A DNA stretch of 40,994 bases, from positions 1 to 40,994 of the forward strand of contig JAJDNS010000204.1 of the NCBI GenBank assembly GCA_022340585.1. Reading direction: 5' to 3'. The stretch comes from Acidobacteriota bacterium (GTDB lineage Bacteria; Acidobacteriota; Vicinamibacteria; Fen-336). Under the pieces are notes generated by a model. The model was not told the origin of the DNA, ran no database searches, and saw only the letters and a list, made by a program, of their open reading frames with translations. Positions 22,126-29,889 of the stretch are shown in pieces; positions within the stretch are counted from its first letter, which is position 1, and every line of letters begins with the position of its first letter. A program made the position numbers and the translations under genes.

Positions 22126-24294
22126 TCAGCGGGACGAGGGTGCGGGGGGCGCGACCGACGCGCTCTGCTCGGCGGGCGACTCCGGCAGCGCGTCCACGAC
22201 CGTGAAGGGCTCCCGGACCTCCAGCTTCTTCCCCGAGAGCTGGTCCTCGAAGGTCATCACCATCTCGTAGTCGCCCGGGGTGGCACCGTCGAGCTTGAAG
22301 CCGAACAGGCGTGACAGGGCTCCGAGCGACGTGGGCTGGATCTCGCTGGGGGCCAGGCTGGACAGGACCGTGCCGTCCGGCCGCCGCACCTCGTAGCCCT
22401 GGAGCACCCGGGGCATTCCCTTCTCGTCCTTCTGGGCGCCGAACACCTCGAACTGGCAGAGCAGCTGCTCTCCCTGGGGGAACTCCCTCCGGGCCAGGGG
22501 CCGGGGGTTCACCGGGTGGCCACTCTCGTCCTCCTGGTGGCTGTCGCTCAGGATGGGCGTCGTGACCCAGAAGCCGTCGAGGGGCGGCACCTCGAACTCG
22601 TGAACGACCGAGCCGATGCGCCCGGTGGCCGTCTCGCGCACGATGATCTTGGCCTGGTGGTCCCCGGGCTGGAGCTCGAAGTCCCGGAGAATGGGGAACC
22701 ACACCCGGTTCAGCCGCTGGCGGGTGGAGGGGCGCAGCCTCATCTTGACGCTCTGGTCGTAGCGGAAGAACTCACCACTCTCCCGGTGGGCGACGACCAG
22801 GAGGAACTCGATCTCTCCCACCTGCCGGCCGTCCTCCTCCGTGAACTGGAGGCCACGGATGTCCACCTCGGCCACGACGAGCACGCTCGCCTTGCCCAGC
22901 ATGACCTCGGGCCCGACGTAGTCGGTCATCCGGATGGGGATGTCGACCTGGGGCCAGGGCGAGTCGAGGGCGGCCTGGATCACCGGGTCGACCCCCTCCT
23001 TCCCCCCGGGGGTGAAGGTCCCCTCCGCGGAGGGGGCGTAGTAGCCCTTGCGCGCCCGGATCTCCAGGCCCTTTCCCCTGCCCTTCTTGAAGCGGACCTC
23101 GATCTCCCGGAAGGCCCCGTCGCGCGCGGGGTTGGAGGAGACGTAGCCGAGCAGGTAGTAGATCTGCGTCTCCTGGGCGATCCGGTGGATGCCCCGGCTG
23201 AGGTCGTTGGTGTTCTTGACCGTGAAGCCGCCGCTGTCGGCGGCGATGGCCTCGGACCCGTCGTCGACGCGGTTCATCGAGGTGAAGACGTAGCCGATGT
23301 CCTCGGCGGGGAGCGCGGGGCCGAACTCCGCCGAGAACTCCATCGGCAGCCCGTCGAGCCCGCGGGCGTTGAGGAAGTAGATGGCGGCGTTGGCGCGGCG
23401 CGAGGCCGTGTTCACCCGCTTGAACTCTTCGAGGCTGGGGTCGTAGATGAAGCCCTCGGAGACCAGGATCACCGACTTGCGTCCCCTGACGGCGGCGAGG
23501 CCGTTGAGCGCGCGCTCCAGCACCTCGAGGGCCATGCGGTTCCGCATGCGGGCCTCGAAGTACACCTCGCTGGCCCGGGCGGTCACGAACGGGTCGGAGG
23601 CGGTCCCGGTGAGGGGGTTGTTCGGGTCTCGGTGGGCCATCATCGACACGCCGTACTTCTCGAAGCGCCTCATGACCGAGGCCGTGACCTGGGGATCGCG
23701 GGCGACGTGGATCCGCATCGCCTCCCAGTCGGTGAGGCGCTCGGGGGAGCGGTCGGGGATGCGGCGGCCGTCGAGCCTCTTGAGGGTGTCGATCAGCTTG
23801 TCGCGGCCGGCCTCCATGCGCGTCGTCCACCAGGCGGCGCCCGAGGTCGCGATGAGGTTGACGTAGTCCCCCTCGCGCACCGCGGTCTCGAGAAAGCTGG
23901 CCACCGCGGCCTTGGCGTCGCGGGCGCGGAAGGGACTCAGGTTCATGTCGTCGAAGACGATCACGAAGGTCCGCCCGCGATCCGGGTCCACCGCGGTGTT
24001 GAGGGAGATCCGCGGGGGCGGAGGCGGCTCGGCGGCGGGCTCGTCGGGGAGCTGGACCGCCTCGAAGCTGACGACGGACTGGGCGACGTCGTCTTCCTCG
24101 ATGACCAGGTCGTCCTTCGTGATGCCGGGGACGGGGTTGCCCTCCTTGTCGGTCACCACGAGGTCGACGATGACCTGCTCCACCTCGGCCGCGAAGGTGG
24201 GCGGCGCCACCTGGGGGGCGGGCTCCTCCTGGGCCGGAGCGCCGGCGGCGCCGGCCAGCACCAGGAGAGCGGGGGCGAGGAGCACGGGCCTCAC
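22126..24294 (-). CDS. Secreted VWFA-related protein of acidobacterial type
   Basis: Exported protein of 722 residues with a signal peptide (about 1-21, ending APAQ). It has a beta-rich segment (VIVDLVVTDKEGNPVPGITKDDLVI), then a von Willebrand factor A-like domain beginning RTFVIVFDDMNLS near 109, where the DD pair sits at the MIDAS position. The domain runs to YYLLGYVSSN and RARKGYYAP. This layout is the VWFA-related acidobacterial domain, abundant in Acidobacteriota. The C-terminal 300 residues are beta-rich and unrecognised. GTG 24294 overlaps the stop of the Rieske gene by four bases (GTGA), which fixes the start. Role: probably adhesion or periplasmic protein binding, but this is inference. 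Confidence 0.88.
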   Translation of the reverse strand: MRPVLLAPALLVLAGAAGAPAQEEPAPQVAPPTFAAEVEQVIVDLVVTDKEGNPVPGITKDDLVIEEDDVAQSVVSFEAVQLPDEPAAEPPPPPRISLNTAVDPDRGRTFVIVFDDMNLSPFRARDAKAAVASFLETAVREGDYVNLIATSGAAWWTTRMEAGRDKLIDTLKRLDGRRIPDRSPERLTDWEAMRIHVARDPQVTASVMRRFEKYGVSMMAHRDPNNPLTGTASDPFVTARASEVYFEARMRNRMALEVLERALNGLAAVRGRKSVILVSEGFIYDPSLEEFKRVNTASRRANAAIYFLNARGLDGLPMEFSAEFGPALPAEDIGYVFTSMNRVDDGSEAIAADSGGFTVKNTNDLSRGIHRIAQETQIYYLLGYVSSNPARDGAFREIEVRFKKGRGKGLEIRARKGYYAPSAEGTFTPGGKEGVDPVIQAALDSPWPQVDIPIRMTDYVGPEVMLGKASVLVVAEVDIRGLQFTEEDGRQVGEIEFLLVVAHRESGEFFRYDQSVKMRLRPSTRQRLNRVWFPILRDFELQPGDHQAKIIVRETATGRIGSVVHEFEVPPLDGFWVTTPILSDSHQEDESGHPVNPRPLARREFPQGEQLLCQFEVFGAQKDEKGMPRVLQGYEVRRPDGTVLSSLAPSEIQPTSLGALSRLFGFKLDGATPGDYEMVMTFEDQLSGKKLEVREPFTVVDALPESPAEQSASVAPPAPSSR

Positions 24295-24614
24295 GACGCC
24301 CCCGCGTCGCGAATCCGAACCAGGACCTGGCCGTCCTCGACCTTGACCTCGTGGCACGGCACCCGCATGTCGCTGCTGGCGGTGTTCTCGCCCGTGGTGA
24401 CGTCGAACGTCCAGTTGTGCCAGGGGCAGCTCACCTCGGAGCCGTCGACGAAGCCCTGGCCCAGGGGCCCCCCCCGGTGGGGGCAGCGGTTGGAGAGGGC
24501 GTGGAACGTCCCCCCCACGTTGAACAGGGCCAGCATCTCCTCTCCCACCGTCACCTCGGCGGCCTGGCCCGGGGGGAGGTCGGAGACGGCCATCACACGG
24601 ACGAAGTCGGACAT
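24291..24614 (-). CDS. Rieske [2Fe-2S] ferredoxin (NirD/dioxygenase-ferredoxin type)
   Basis: Small Rieske-fold electron carrier of 107 residues. The cluster ligands are Cys44 and His46 in CPHRG and Cys63 and His66 in CPWHNW. The spacing and size match soluble ferredoxins of dioxygenases and the NirD-like group rather than bc1 Rieske proteins; there is no membrane anchor. ATG 24614 follows GGGAGACAG. The frame extends far upstream but through unrelated sequence of the HAD gene. It is first of a two-gene unit with the VWFA gene, an odd partner. No oxygenase or reductase is adjacent, so its partner is unknown. Confidence 0.9.
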   Translation of the reverse strand: MSDFVRVMAVSDLPPGQAAEVTVGEEMLALFNVGGTFHALSNRCPHRGGPLGQGFVDGSEVSCPWHNWTFDVTTGENTASSDMRVPCHEVKVEDGQVLVRIRDAGAS

Positions 24615-24633
24615 CTGTCTCCCGTCAGCTCCC

Positions 24634-24655
24634 TCGAAACTCCAGTGTATACCAG
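24634..24655 (-). promoter_or_regulatory. Promoter region of the Rieske-VWFA unit
   Basis: On the minus strand CTGGTATAC is followed, after three bases, by GGAGTTTCGA, then by a 19-nt leader to ATG 24614. The string matches the secG promoter region (21621-21641) apart from a one-base indel and adjacent change, well beyond the -10 box itself. Confidence 0.5.
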
Positions 24656-24682
24656 GGCCTGAGCCCGGCCCCGGGAGCGGCC

Positions 24683-25357
24683 TCAGGCCCCGGCGCCGCC
24701 GGCCCGAACCGCATCGAGCACCTCGGAGAGCGGGCGCGCGTCGAGCGAGTCCATCACGAGGTCCACCTCGGGTCGATCGAGGTCGCGGGTCAGGGCGTTG
24801 GGCACCGCCACGCAGTGCATCCCGGCGGCGAGGGCGGCCCGCATGCCGTTGGGGGAGTCCTCGAAGACGACCGAGCGCTCGGGGGCCACGTCGAGGCGGC
24901 GGGCGGCGAGGAGGAAGAGCTCGGGATCGGGCTTCACCCGGGTCACGTCGTCCCGGGCCACCACCACGTCGAGGAGCTCCCGGATCCCGTGGCGGCGGAG
25001 CCACCCCTCGACCCAGCGGCAAGAGCTGCTCGAGGCCACGGCGCGGCCCAGGCCCCGGGACTGGGCGTCGCGGAGGAGGGTTTCGACCCCCGGGAGCAGG
25101 GGCTGAGGCTCGCACAGCCGGTCGGAGGCGGCCCGGACCTCGCGCTGGAGCTCCTCCCGGGACAGGACCTCCCCCAGCAGCGACTCGAGGTGCGCGTGGG
25201 CGTCGAAGCCCCCGTGGGTGCCGAGGGAGTGCTGCCACTGGTCGAGGCCGAGGGACTGGCCCCGGCTCTCGTAGGCGCCCTTCCAGGCTTCGTAGATCGG
25301 GGTTTCGGTGTCGACGATGAGGCCGTCGAAGTCGAGGATGATGGCGTCGATGCTCAG
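24683..25357 (-). CDS. HAD-superfamily phosphatase/phosphomutase (subfamily IA)
   Basis: Haloacid dehalogenase-type hydrolase of 224 residues. Motif I is DFDGLIVDTE with nucleophile Asp9 and Asp11. Motif II is in AVASSSS, motif III in RVKPDPELFLLAARRL and motif IV in VFEDSPNGMRAA. The helical cap lies between motifs I and II. This pattern matches beta-phosphoglucomutase-like and related sugar-phosphate phosphatases. No ATG, GTG or TTG lies at the proper N-terminus: motif I begins eight residues after CTG 25357, which overlaps the stop of the upstream dienelactone hydrolase gene as CTGA. The start is therefore probably CTG with coupled translation. It is the second gene of that pair. Confidence 0.87.
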   Translation of the reverse strand: MSIDAIILDFDGLIVDTETPIYEAWKGAYESRGQSLGLDQWQHSLGTHGGFDAHAHLESLLGEVLSREELQREVRAASDRLCEPQPLLPGVETLLRDAQSRGLGRAVASSSSCRWVEGWLRRHGIRELLDVVVARDDVTRVKPDPELFLLAARRLDVAPERSVVFEDSPNGMRAALAAGMHCVAVPNALTRDLDRPEVDLVMDSLDARPLSEVLDAVRAGGAGA

Positions 25358-26025
25358 AGGTGCCTCGCCAGGTGGTCGATCGTCCTCTCCCAGCTCCTCA
25401 CCGCGGCGTCGCGGTCGTAGACCTCGGGTCGGTCGTCGTTGAAGAAGGCGTGCTTCGTGCCCGGGTAGGTGTGGAACTCGTAGGCCTTGTCCCTCTTCCC
25501 GAGCTCGGCTTCGAAGCGCGCGATGTTGGGGTTGGCGAAGTCGTCGTCCTCCGCCCAGTGGCCGAGCACCGGGGCCGAGAGCCCGTCGAAATCGAACTCC
25601 ACCTTCGGGTGCCCACCGTAGTAGACGACGCAGGCGCCCACGTCCTTCGGGTTGGAGCAGGCGGCGAAGAGGCTGAGGGCGCCCCCCATGCAGAAGCCGA
25701 CGGTGGCGACGGGCCGGCCGGTCACGAAGCGCAGGCGCTCCACCGCCCCGCGCAGGTCCGTCTCCGTCTCGGCGATGTTGAGGGCCATGAGGAGCTTCTC
25801 GGCCTCGTCGGGAGAGCCGGCGGTCTGGCCACGGTAGAGGTCGGGGGCGAGGGCGTGGAAGCCTTCGGTGGCGAACTTGTCGGCGACCCGCTTGATGTGG
25901 TCCACGAGACCCCACCACTCCTGGAGCACCACCACCCCGCGCCCCCGGGCCTTGTCCGGCGCCGGGATCGCCATGTATCCGCTGGCCGTTCTCTCCCCGG
26001 ACCCGAACGTGATCATCTCGCCCAT
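25354..26025 (-). CDS. Dienelactone hydrolase family protein
   Basis: Alpha/beta hydrolase of 223 residues, dienelactone hydrolase (carboxymethylenebutenolidase) family. The nucleophile is Cys112 in GFCMGG. The acid is in the AEDDD stretch (159-162) and His192 is in TKHAFFND. Glu36 in VLQEWWGL is the conserved residue that primes the cysteine. Family members open dienelactones in chlorocatechol breakdown, but many have unknown substrates, and no aromatic pathway genes are near. ATG 26025 follows AGAGGAAG. A TATGAT box on the minus strand at about 26092-26097 may drive it. The HAD gene follows with a four-base overlap. Confidence 0.9.
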   Translation of the reverse strand: MGEMITFGSGERTASGYMAIPAPDKARGRGVVVLQEWWGLVDHIKRVADKFATEGFHALAPDLYRGQTAGSPDEAEKLLMALNIAETETDLRGAVERLRFVTGRPVATVGFCMGGALSLFAACSNPKDVGACVVYYGGHPKVEFDFDGLSAPVLGHWAEDDDFANPNIARFEAELGKRDKAYEFHTYPGTKHAFFNDDRPEVYDRDAAVRSWERTIDHLARHL

Positions 26026-26155
26026 CGCTGGTCTTCCTCTCGCCCCGCGTCGGCCCGGTGGCCCCGGGCCCGCCGTGCCTCCTATCATAAGCGGCCAGTG
26101 CAACCGGGGGCAGCACCGCCACGGGCGGGCCTCCCTACCGCTCGAGGTCTGGTCC

Positions 26156-27502
26156 ATGCAAGCCCCCGTTCTCGCCCTCCTCGCCCTCCTGCCGACCCTC
26201 CCGGCCGCGGCCCCGACGGGCGCTTCCTCGACGCCCGAGCCCGCGCCCACCCTCCTGTCCTGGTCGGAGCAGATGGAGGAGCGGGACCGGTGGCTGGAGA
26301 AGCGCCACCTCATGCTCCCGGGCATGATGCGCCGCCACGGCCTGGACTGGTGGATCGTCGTGAACGAGGAGTTCCACGAGGACCCGCTCACCGCCCACGT
26401 GGCCCCGGCCCGCCCCTACGCCGGCAACCGCGACATCTTCGTCTTCATCGACAGGGACGAGGAGGGACTGCGGAAGGTGGCCTTGAGCGGCTACGCGGAG
26501 GAAAGCATCGGGCGATTCTTCGAGAGCGCGAAGGAGCCGCGGCCACCCGAGAAGGCCCTGCGGGAGCTGTACGCCGAGCACCCGCCAAAGAGGATCGGCC
26601 TGTCCATCGCCGGCCAGCGAGGCATGACCCGCAGCCTCACCTGCAGCAGCCACGAGCTGCTGAGCCGCGCCCTCGGCCCCGGGGCCACCCGCCGCTTCGT
26701 GAGCGCCGAGGGGCTCATCGAGGAGTACCTCGACACGCGCCTCCCCGAGGAGCACGCTCACTTCGCGGCTCTCGTCCACCTCACCGAGGTGCTCGCGCGG
26801 CGCGCGCTCTCGAACGAGGCCGTCACCCCCGGGGAGACCACGGTGGGCCAGCTGCGTCGCTTCCTGTTCGACGCCCTCTGGGCGCACGGGGTCGGGACGT
26901 GGTTCCAGCCCGACTTCAGGGTCCAGCGCGCGGGGGAGCGCGGCGCGACCTCCCGCGGCTTCCTCGCCGTCTCCCCGGAGGAGACCGTCGTCGAGCGCGG
27001 GGACCTCCTGCATCTCGACTTCGGGATCTCCTACATGGGGCTCGACAGCGACTGGCAGAAGATGGCCTACGTCCTCCGGGAGGGAGAGACCGACGCCCCC
27101 ACGGGCCTGAAGCGGGGACTCGAGAACACCCACGTCCTCCAGGACGCGCTCATGCTCCGCGCGGCCCGGCCGGGGCGCTCGGCGGGCGAGGTCTACGAGC
27201 AGGTCATGGGGGAGATGAAGGAGAGGGGGATCGAGGCCATGGTCTACTCCCACCCTCTCGGGAACCACGGTCACGCCCTCGGCCCGAGCATCGACTTCCG
27301 CTCCCGCCCGCGGAGTCCCGGCGGGCGCCCCCGCTTCCTGCGACCGAACTCCTGGATGTCGATCGAGCTCAACACCGCGATCGCGGTCCCCGAGTGGGAC
27401 GGCCAGAAGGTGTTCATCATGGAGGAGGACCCGGCGTACTTGACCGACGAGGGCTATCGCTTCTTCCGGCCGCGCCAGGAGACCTTCTACCTGATACGCT
27501 GA
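26156..27502 (+). CDS. Exported M24-family metallopeptidase (Xaa-Pro aminopeptidase-like)
   Basis: A 448-residue metallopeptidase with a signal peptide (about 1-20, ending AAAP). The creatinase-like N-domain (40-200) precedes the pita-bread catalytic domain. Metal ligands are Asp288 and Asp299 ([13 protein letters not shown]), His371 or His373 (SHPLGNHGH), Glu404 (SIELN) and one of the Glu pair in IMEED (423-424). All five expected positions are filled, so it should be active. Export suggests that it trims proline-containing peptides in the periplasm or outside the cell. ATG 26156 has a weak AGGT site. The unknown secreted protein follows 19 bases later. The 130-base gap to the divergent hydrolase holds TATCAT/TATGAT boxes. 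Confidence 0.9.
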   Translation: MQAPVLALLALLPTLPAAAPTGASSTPEPAPTLLSWSEQMEERDRWLEKRHLMLPGMMRRHGLDWWIVVNEEFHEDPLTAHVAPARPYAGNRDIFVFIDRDEEGLRKVALSGYAEESIGRFFESAKEPRPPEKALRELYAEHPPKRIGLSIAGQRGMTRSLTCSSHELLSRALGPGATRRFVSAEGLIEEYLDTRLPEEHAHFAALVHLTEVLARRALSNEAVTPGETTVGQLRRFLFDALWAHGVGTWFQPDFRVQRAGERGATSRGFLAVSPEETVVERGDLLHLDFGISYMGLDSDWQKMAYVLREGETDAPTGLKRGLENTHVLQDALMLRAARPGRSAGEVYEQVMGEMKERGIEAMVYSHPLGNHGHALGPSIDFRSRPRSPGGRPRFLRPNSWMSIELNTAIAVPEWDGQKVFIMEEDPAYLTDEGYRFFRPRQETFYLIR

Positions 27503-27521
27503 GGAAGTCGGAGGTCCCGCC

Positions 27522-28397
27522 ACGTTCCGCCGTGTCGCTCCCGCCCTGCTCGCCCTCGCGGTCGTCCCCGCGCGGGCCGACGAGCCCTCGCCCGACGAGG
27601 TGCTGCGCCGCGCCGGGGCCTACGTCCAGGCCTACGAGGAGAGGCTGTCGGCCCTGATCGCCGAGGAGCACTACGAGCAGCGGATCACCCGACACGACTT
27701 CGACGTTCGGGGGTTCAACGACTTCGTCCAGACGCGGACCCTCCGCTCCGACGTGCTGGTGGTCCGGCGGGAAGGCGGCGGCCTGCCCTGGCTCCTCTTC
27801 CGCGACATCTTCGAGGTGGACGGACGCGCGGTCCGCGACCGGGAGAGGCGCCTCGAGAGGCTGTTCGTCGAGACCGGAGCCGACACCGACGTCCAGGCCA
27901 TCGTGGACGAGGGGGCCCGCTACAACCTCGGGCCGATCCTCCGCAACTACAACGTTCCCACCCTCGTCCTCGCCTTCCTGCACCCGGACCTCCAGGCCTC
28001 GTTCCGCTTCGAGACGGCGGGAGCCCGGCCCGTGGTCCTCGACGGCCGGCGCCTGGTGCGCGTCAGCTTCCGGGAGGTCGGCCAGCCGACGTTGATCCGG
28101 GGCCGGCCGGGCTCCCCCGGCGTCCCGACGCGGGGGACGGTCTGGATCCAGCCCCGGGACGGAGCGGTCGTCCGCACCGAGCTCCGGCTCGAAGAGCTCC
28201 CGGGCGCCGAGGGGCCCTCGGCGGAGCTCGAGACGCGCTTCCAGCCGGTGGCCGCGTTCGGCCTCTGGCTGCCGGTGGAGATGCGGGACCGCTGGCAGTG
28301 GCCCGCCCGGTCGAGCTTCTTCGAGGGCGAGGCCCGCTACTCGAACTTCCGGCGACCCCGGGTCGAGATCGAGGAGACCTACGCCGTCCCGGAGTGA
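27522..28397 (+). CDS. Secreted protein of unknown function, apparent ACG start
   Basis: Reading from 27522 gives 291 residues beginning TFRRVAPALLALAVVPARADEP, a clean signal peptide if the first residue is Met. The mature part is helical near the N-terminus (DEVLRRAGAYVQAYEERLSALIAEEHYEQR) and beta-rich after, with FLHPDLQASFRFE and TVWIQPRDGAVVRTEL. I do not recognise the family; similar secreted proteins occur in Acidobacteriota. No ATG, GTG or TTG in frame would retain the signal peptide: the first in-frame GTG is 27600, past it. GGAGGT (27510-27515) stands six bases before ACG 27522. Either ACG is used, or the sequence has a T-to-C change. It is probably cotranscribed with the M24 peptidase. 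Confidence 0.75.
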   Translation, partial: TFRRVAPALLALAVVPARADEPSPDEVLRRAGAYVQAYEERLSALIAEEHYEQRITRHDFDVRGFNDFVQTRTLRSDVLVVRREGGGLPWLLFRDIFEVDGRAVRDRERRLERLFVETGADTDVQAIVDEGARYNLGPILRNYNVPTLVLAFLHPDLQASFRFETAGARPVVLDGRRLVRVSFREVGQPTLIRGRPGSPGVPTRGTVWIQPRDGAVVRTELRLEELPGAEGPSAELETRFQPVAAFGLWLPVEMRDRWQWPARSSFFEGEARYSNFRRPRVEIEETYAVPE

Positions 28398-28403
28398 GGG
28401 GGT

Positions 28404-28736
28404 TCAGCCCTTCGGGGGAAGCGTCCGGGCGAAGGCGAGGCCCCGGTCCACCCACGCCTTCAACGCGGCCGCGTGGCGCACCCCCGCCGGCGCCACGTAG
28501 ACGTAGCCGGTGAGGGGCTTCCCGGTGAAGTCCATGGGGCGCACGTGCCGGCGGGCGAGGGCGTCGGCCCAGCCGTCGGGGCCCACCCGGACCACCAGGT
28601 CCTCTCCGTTGACCCCGCAGAACATGTGCCCCCCGGCGAGGAAGGCGATCCCCCCGAACATCTTCCTCTCCGCCAGCCCGCGACGACGGGCCAGGACGAC
28701 CCGCACACGGTCGGCGAGCGCCGCGTCGAAAGCCAT
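28404..28736 (-). CDS. TfoX/Sxy N-terminal domain protein
   Basis: A 110-residue protein equal to one TfoX N-terminal domain: RKMFGGIAFLAGGHMFCGVNGEDLVVRVG in the first half (given here as RKMFGGIAF and GGHMFCGV), then GKPLTGYVYVAP. Full-length TfoX/Sxy regulates competence through CRP in gammaproteobacteria, but stand-alone N-domains are common in other phyla with no known role. ATG 28736 follows GGAGAGAGAGG. It is convergent with the secreted unknown gene, six bases from its stop, and divergent from the zinc-ribbon gene. I would not infer competence control from this alone. Confidence 0.88.
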   Translation of the reverse strand: MAFDAALADRVRVVLARRRGLAERKMFGGIAFLAGGHMFCGVNGEDLVVRVGPDGWADALARRHVRPMDFTGKPLTGYVYVAPAGVRHAAALKAWVDRGLAFARTLPPKG

Positions 28737-28810
28737 GAGCGCCTCTCTCTCCTGAACGGGTGTGCTCGCCCTTTGTACCGTGGCGAGCCCGGGGAGGTCC
28801 ACCGGAGGGG

Positions 28811-28816
28811 TAGAAT
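28811..28816 (+). promoter_or_regulatory. Candidate -10 box (TAGAAT), leaderless start of the zinc-ribbon gene
   Basis: TAGAAT ends eight bases before ATG 28825 with no ribosome site between. This places the expected transcription start at or next to the ATG. Confidence 0.5.
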
Positions 28817-28824
28817 CTCCGGTC

Positions 28825-29406
28825 ATGCAGGTCCACGTGCGGGTGTGCAAGGAGTGCGGGGAGGAGTATCGCCCCGACATCAAGAGCTGCGCCGACTGCG
28901 GCGGAGAGCTCGAGGACGTGTTCGAGGACGAAGGCGCGCCCTTGCCGCGCCGCCAGGAGGCGGCCGAGCCCGAGGTCCTCGACCTGAGCGACCACCGGGC
29001 GGTCTTCCAGACCTCGCGGGCCACGGACCTCGTGCCCCTGGCCGAGCGGCTGAGGCAGGCCGAGATCGCGTTCCATCTGGTGGAGGAAGGCGAAGCCGGC
29101 GCTCCGGCCAGCTACAGCCTGGTGGTCCCGGAGGTCCACGTGACGGCCGCTCTCGAGTCGCTGGCCGACCTGGTGGCTCCCCACGCCGAGGGTGAGGTCC
29201 ACGCCCTCGAGAGCCACTACGAGGCCGGTCGCGGCTACGTTCAGTGCCCGGCCTGCGGGGCCCGGCAGGAGCCGGGCTCGAGCGAGTGCGCGGAGTGCGG
29301 CCTCGCCCTGGGTCCGAAGGTGCCGACCTGCGCGAGGTGCGACTCGCCCCTGCCGGAGGAAGGGGCTCCCTGCGGCGTGTGCGGGGGGCCGCCACCCACC
29401 GGCTGA
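28825..29406 (+). CDS. Multi-zinc-ribbon protein with a DUF2007-like middle
   Basis: A 193-residue cytoplasmic protein with three zinc-ribbon elements: Cys8, Cys11, Cys22 and Cys25 at the N-terminus, then CPACG...CAECG and CARC...CGVCGG near the C-terminus. The middle (about 50-125) reads QTSRATDLVPLAERLRQAEIAFHL and SYSLVVPEVHVTAALESLADL (split at 20). It resembles the putative signal-transducing DUF2007 fold (a short ferredoxin-like domain). Function is unknown; zinc ribbons suggest protein or nucleic-acid contacts. ATG 28825 follows TAGAAT by eight bases and lacks a Shine-Dalgarno site. The longer ORF upstream is rejected because it crosses the promoter. Confidence 0.8.
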   Translation: MQVHVRVCKECGEEYRPDIKSCADCGGELEDVFEDEGAPLPRRQEAAEPEVLDLSDHRAVFQTSRATDLVPLAERLRQAEIAFHLVEEGEAGAPASYSLVVPEVHVTAALESLADLVAPHAEGEVHALESHYEAGRGYVQCPACGARQEPGSSECAECGLALGPKVPTCARCDSPLPEEGAPCGVCGGPPPTG

Positions 29407-29426
29407 TCGACGGGCGGCGGGGCCGC

Positions 29427-29432
29427 TATACT
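29427..29432 (+). promoter_or_regulatory. Candidate -10 box (TATACT), leaderless start of the DUF1285-like gene
   Basis: TATACT ends six bases before ATG 29439, the tightest spacing in the window, so the transcript should start on the ATG. CGAGAG between them is too close to serve as a ribosome site. Confidence 0.55.
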
Positions 29433-29438
29433 CGAGAG

Positions 29439-29888
29439 ATGCCGGACTGGTGGACCGCTCCCGAGGGGATCCGCGTCCTCCCCGACGGGGGCTGGCGCGT
29501 GGGAGGGTTTGCCATTGCCCACGAGCCCTCGCTCCGCTACCTCAAGGCGCGGCTCGTCTTCGAGGAGGAAGGAGCCTTCCTCGTGGAGGGCAACGAGCGG
29601 GTGCCGGTCGTGGTGGAGGGCCCCGCGTTCGAGGTGACCGCCTTCCGCCTCGACGAGGAGGCGGGCGAGGTCCAGGTGGCCCTCGACGACGGCAGCGAGG
29701 AGCCGCTGGCCGACGACGCGCTGTCGCTGAGCGCGGAGACGGGCCGGTTCGAGTGCCTGGTGCGCCGGGGACTGGCCCGCGCGGTCCTGTCGCGGGGGGC
29801 CCACCAGCTGCTGCTGGCCCGGGTCGAGGAGGCCGAGGGGCTCTTCGTCCTGCCCGTTGGAGCCCGCCGGATCCCCATCCGGACCTGA
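29439..29888 (+). CDS. DUF1285-like protein
   Basis: A 149-residue soluble protein resembling the DUF1285 family: a short N-terminal strand pair (GIRVLPDGGWRVGG), then ARLVFEEEGAFLVEGNERVP, VVVEGPAFEVTAFRL and a C-terminal half ending LPVGARRIPI. The family is a two-domain beta fold of unknown role, sometimes suggested to bind ligands. It starts at a likely leaderless ATG. The gene ends two bases before the queG GTG, so it and queG are one unit. There is no signal peptide and no obvious catalytic residue set. Confidence 0.75.
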   Translation: MPDWWTAPEGIRVLPDGGWRVGGFAIAHEPSLRYLKARLVFEEEGAFLVEGNERVPVVVEGPAFEVTAFRLDEEAGEVQVALDDGSEEPLADDALSLSAETGRFECLVRRGLARAVLSRGAHQLLLARVEEAEGLFVLPVGARRIPIRT

Positions 29889-29889
29889 C

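Noticed and set aside
28404..28736. TfoX-like gene as a competence regulator
   Set aside because: Only the N-terminal domain is present; such proteins are common outside competent bacteria.
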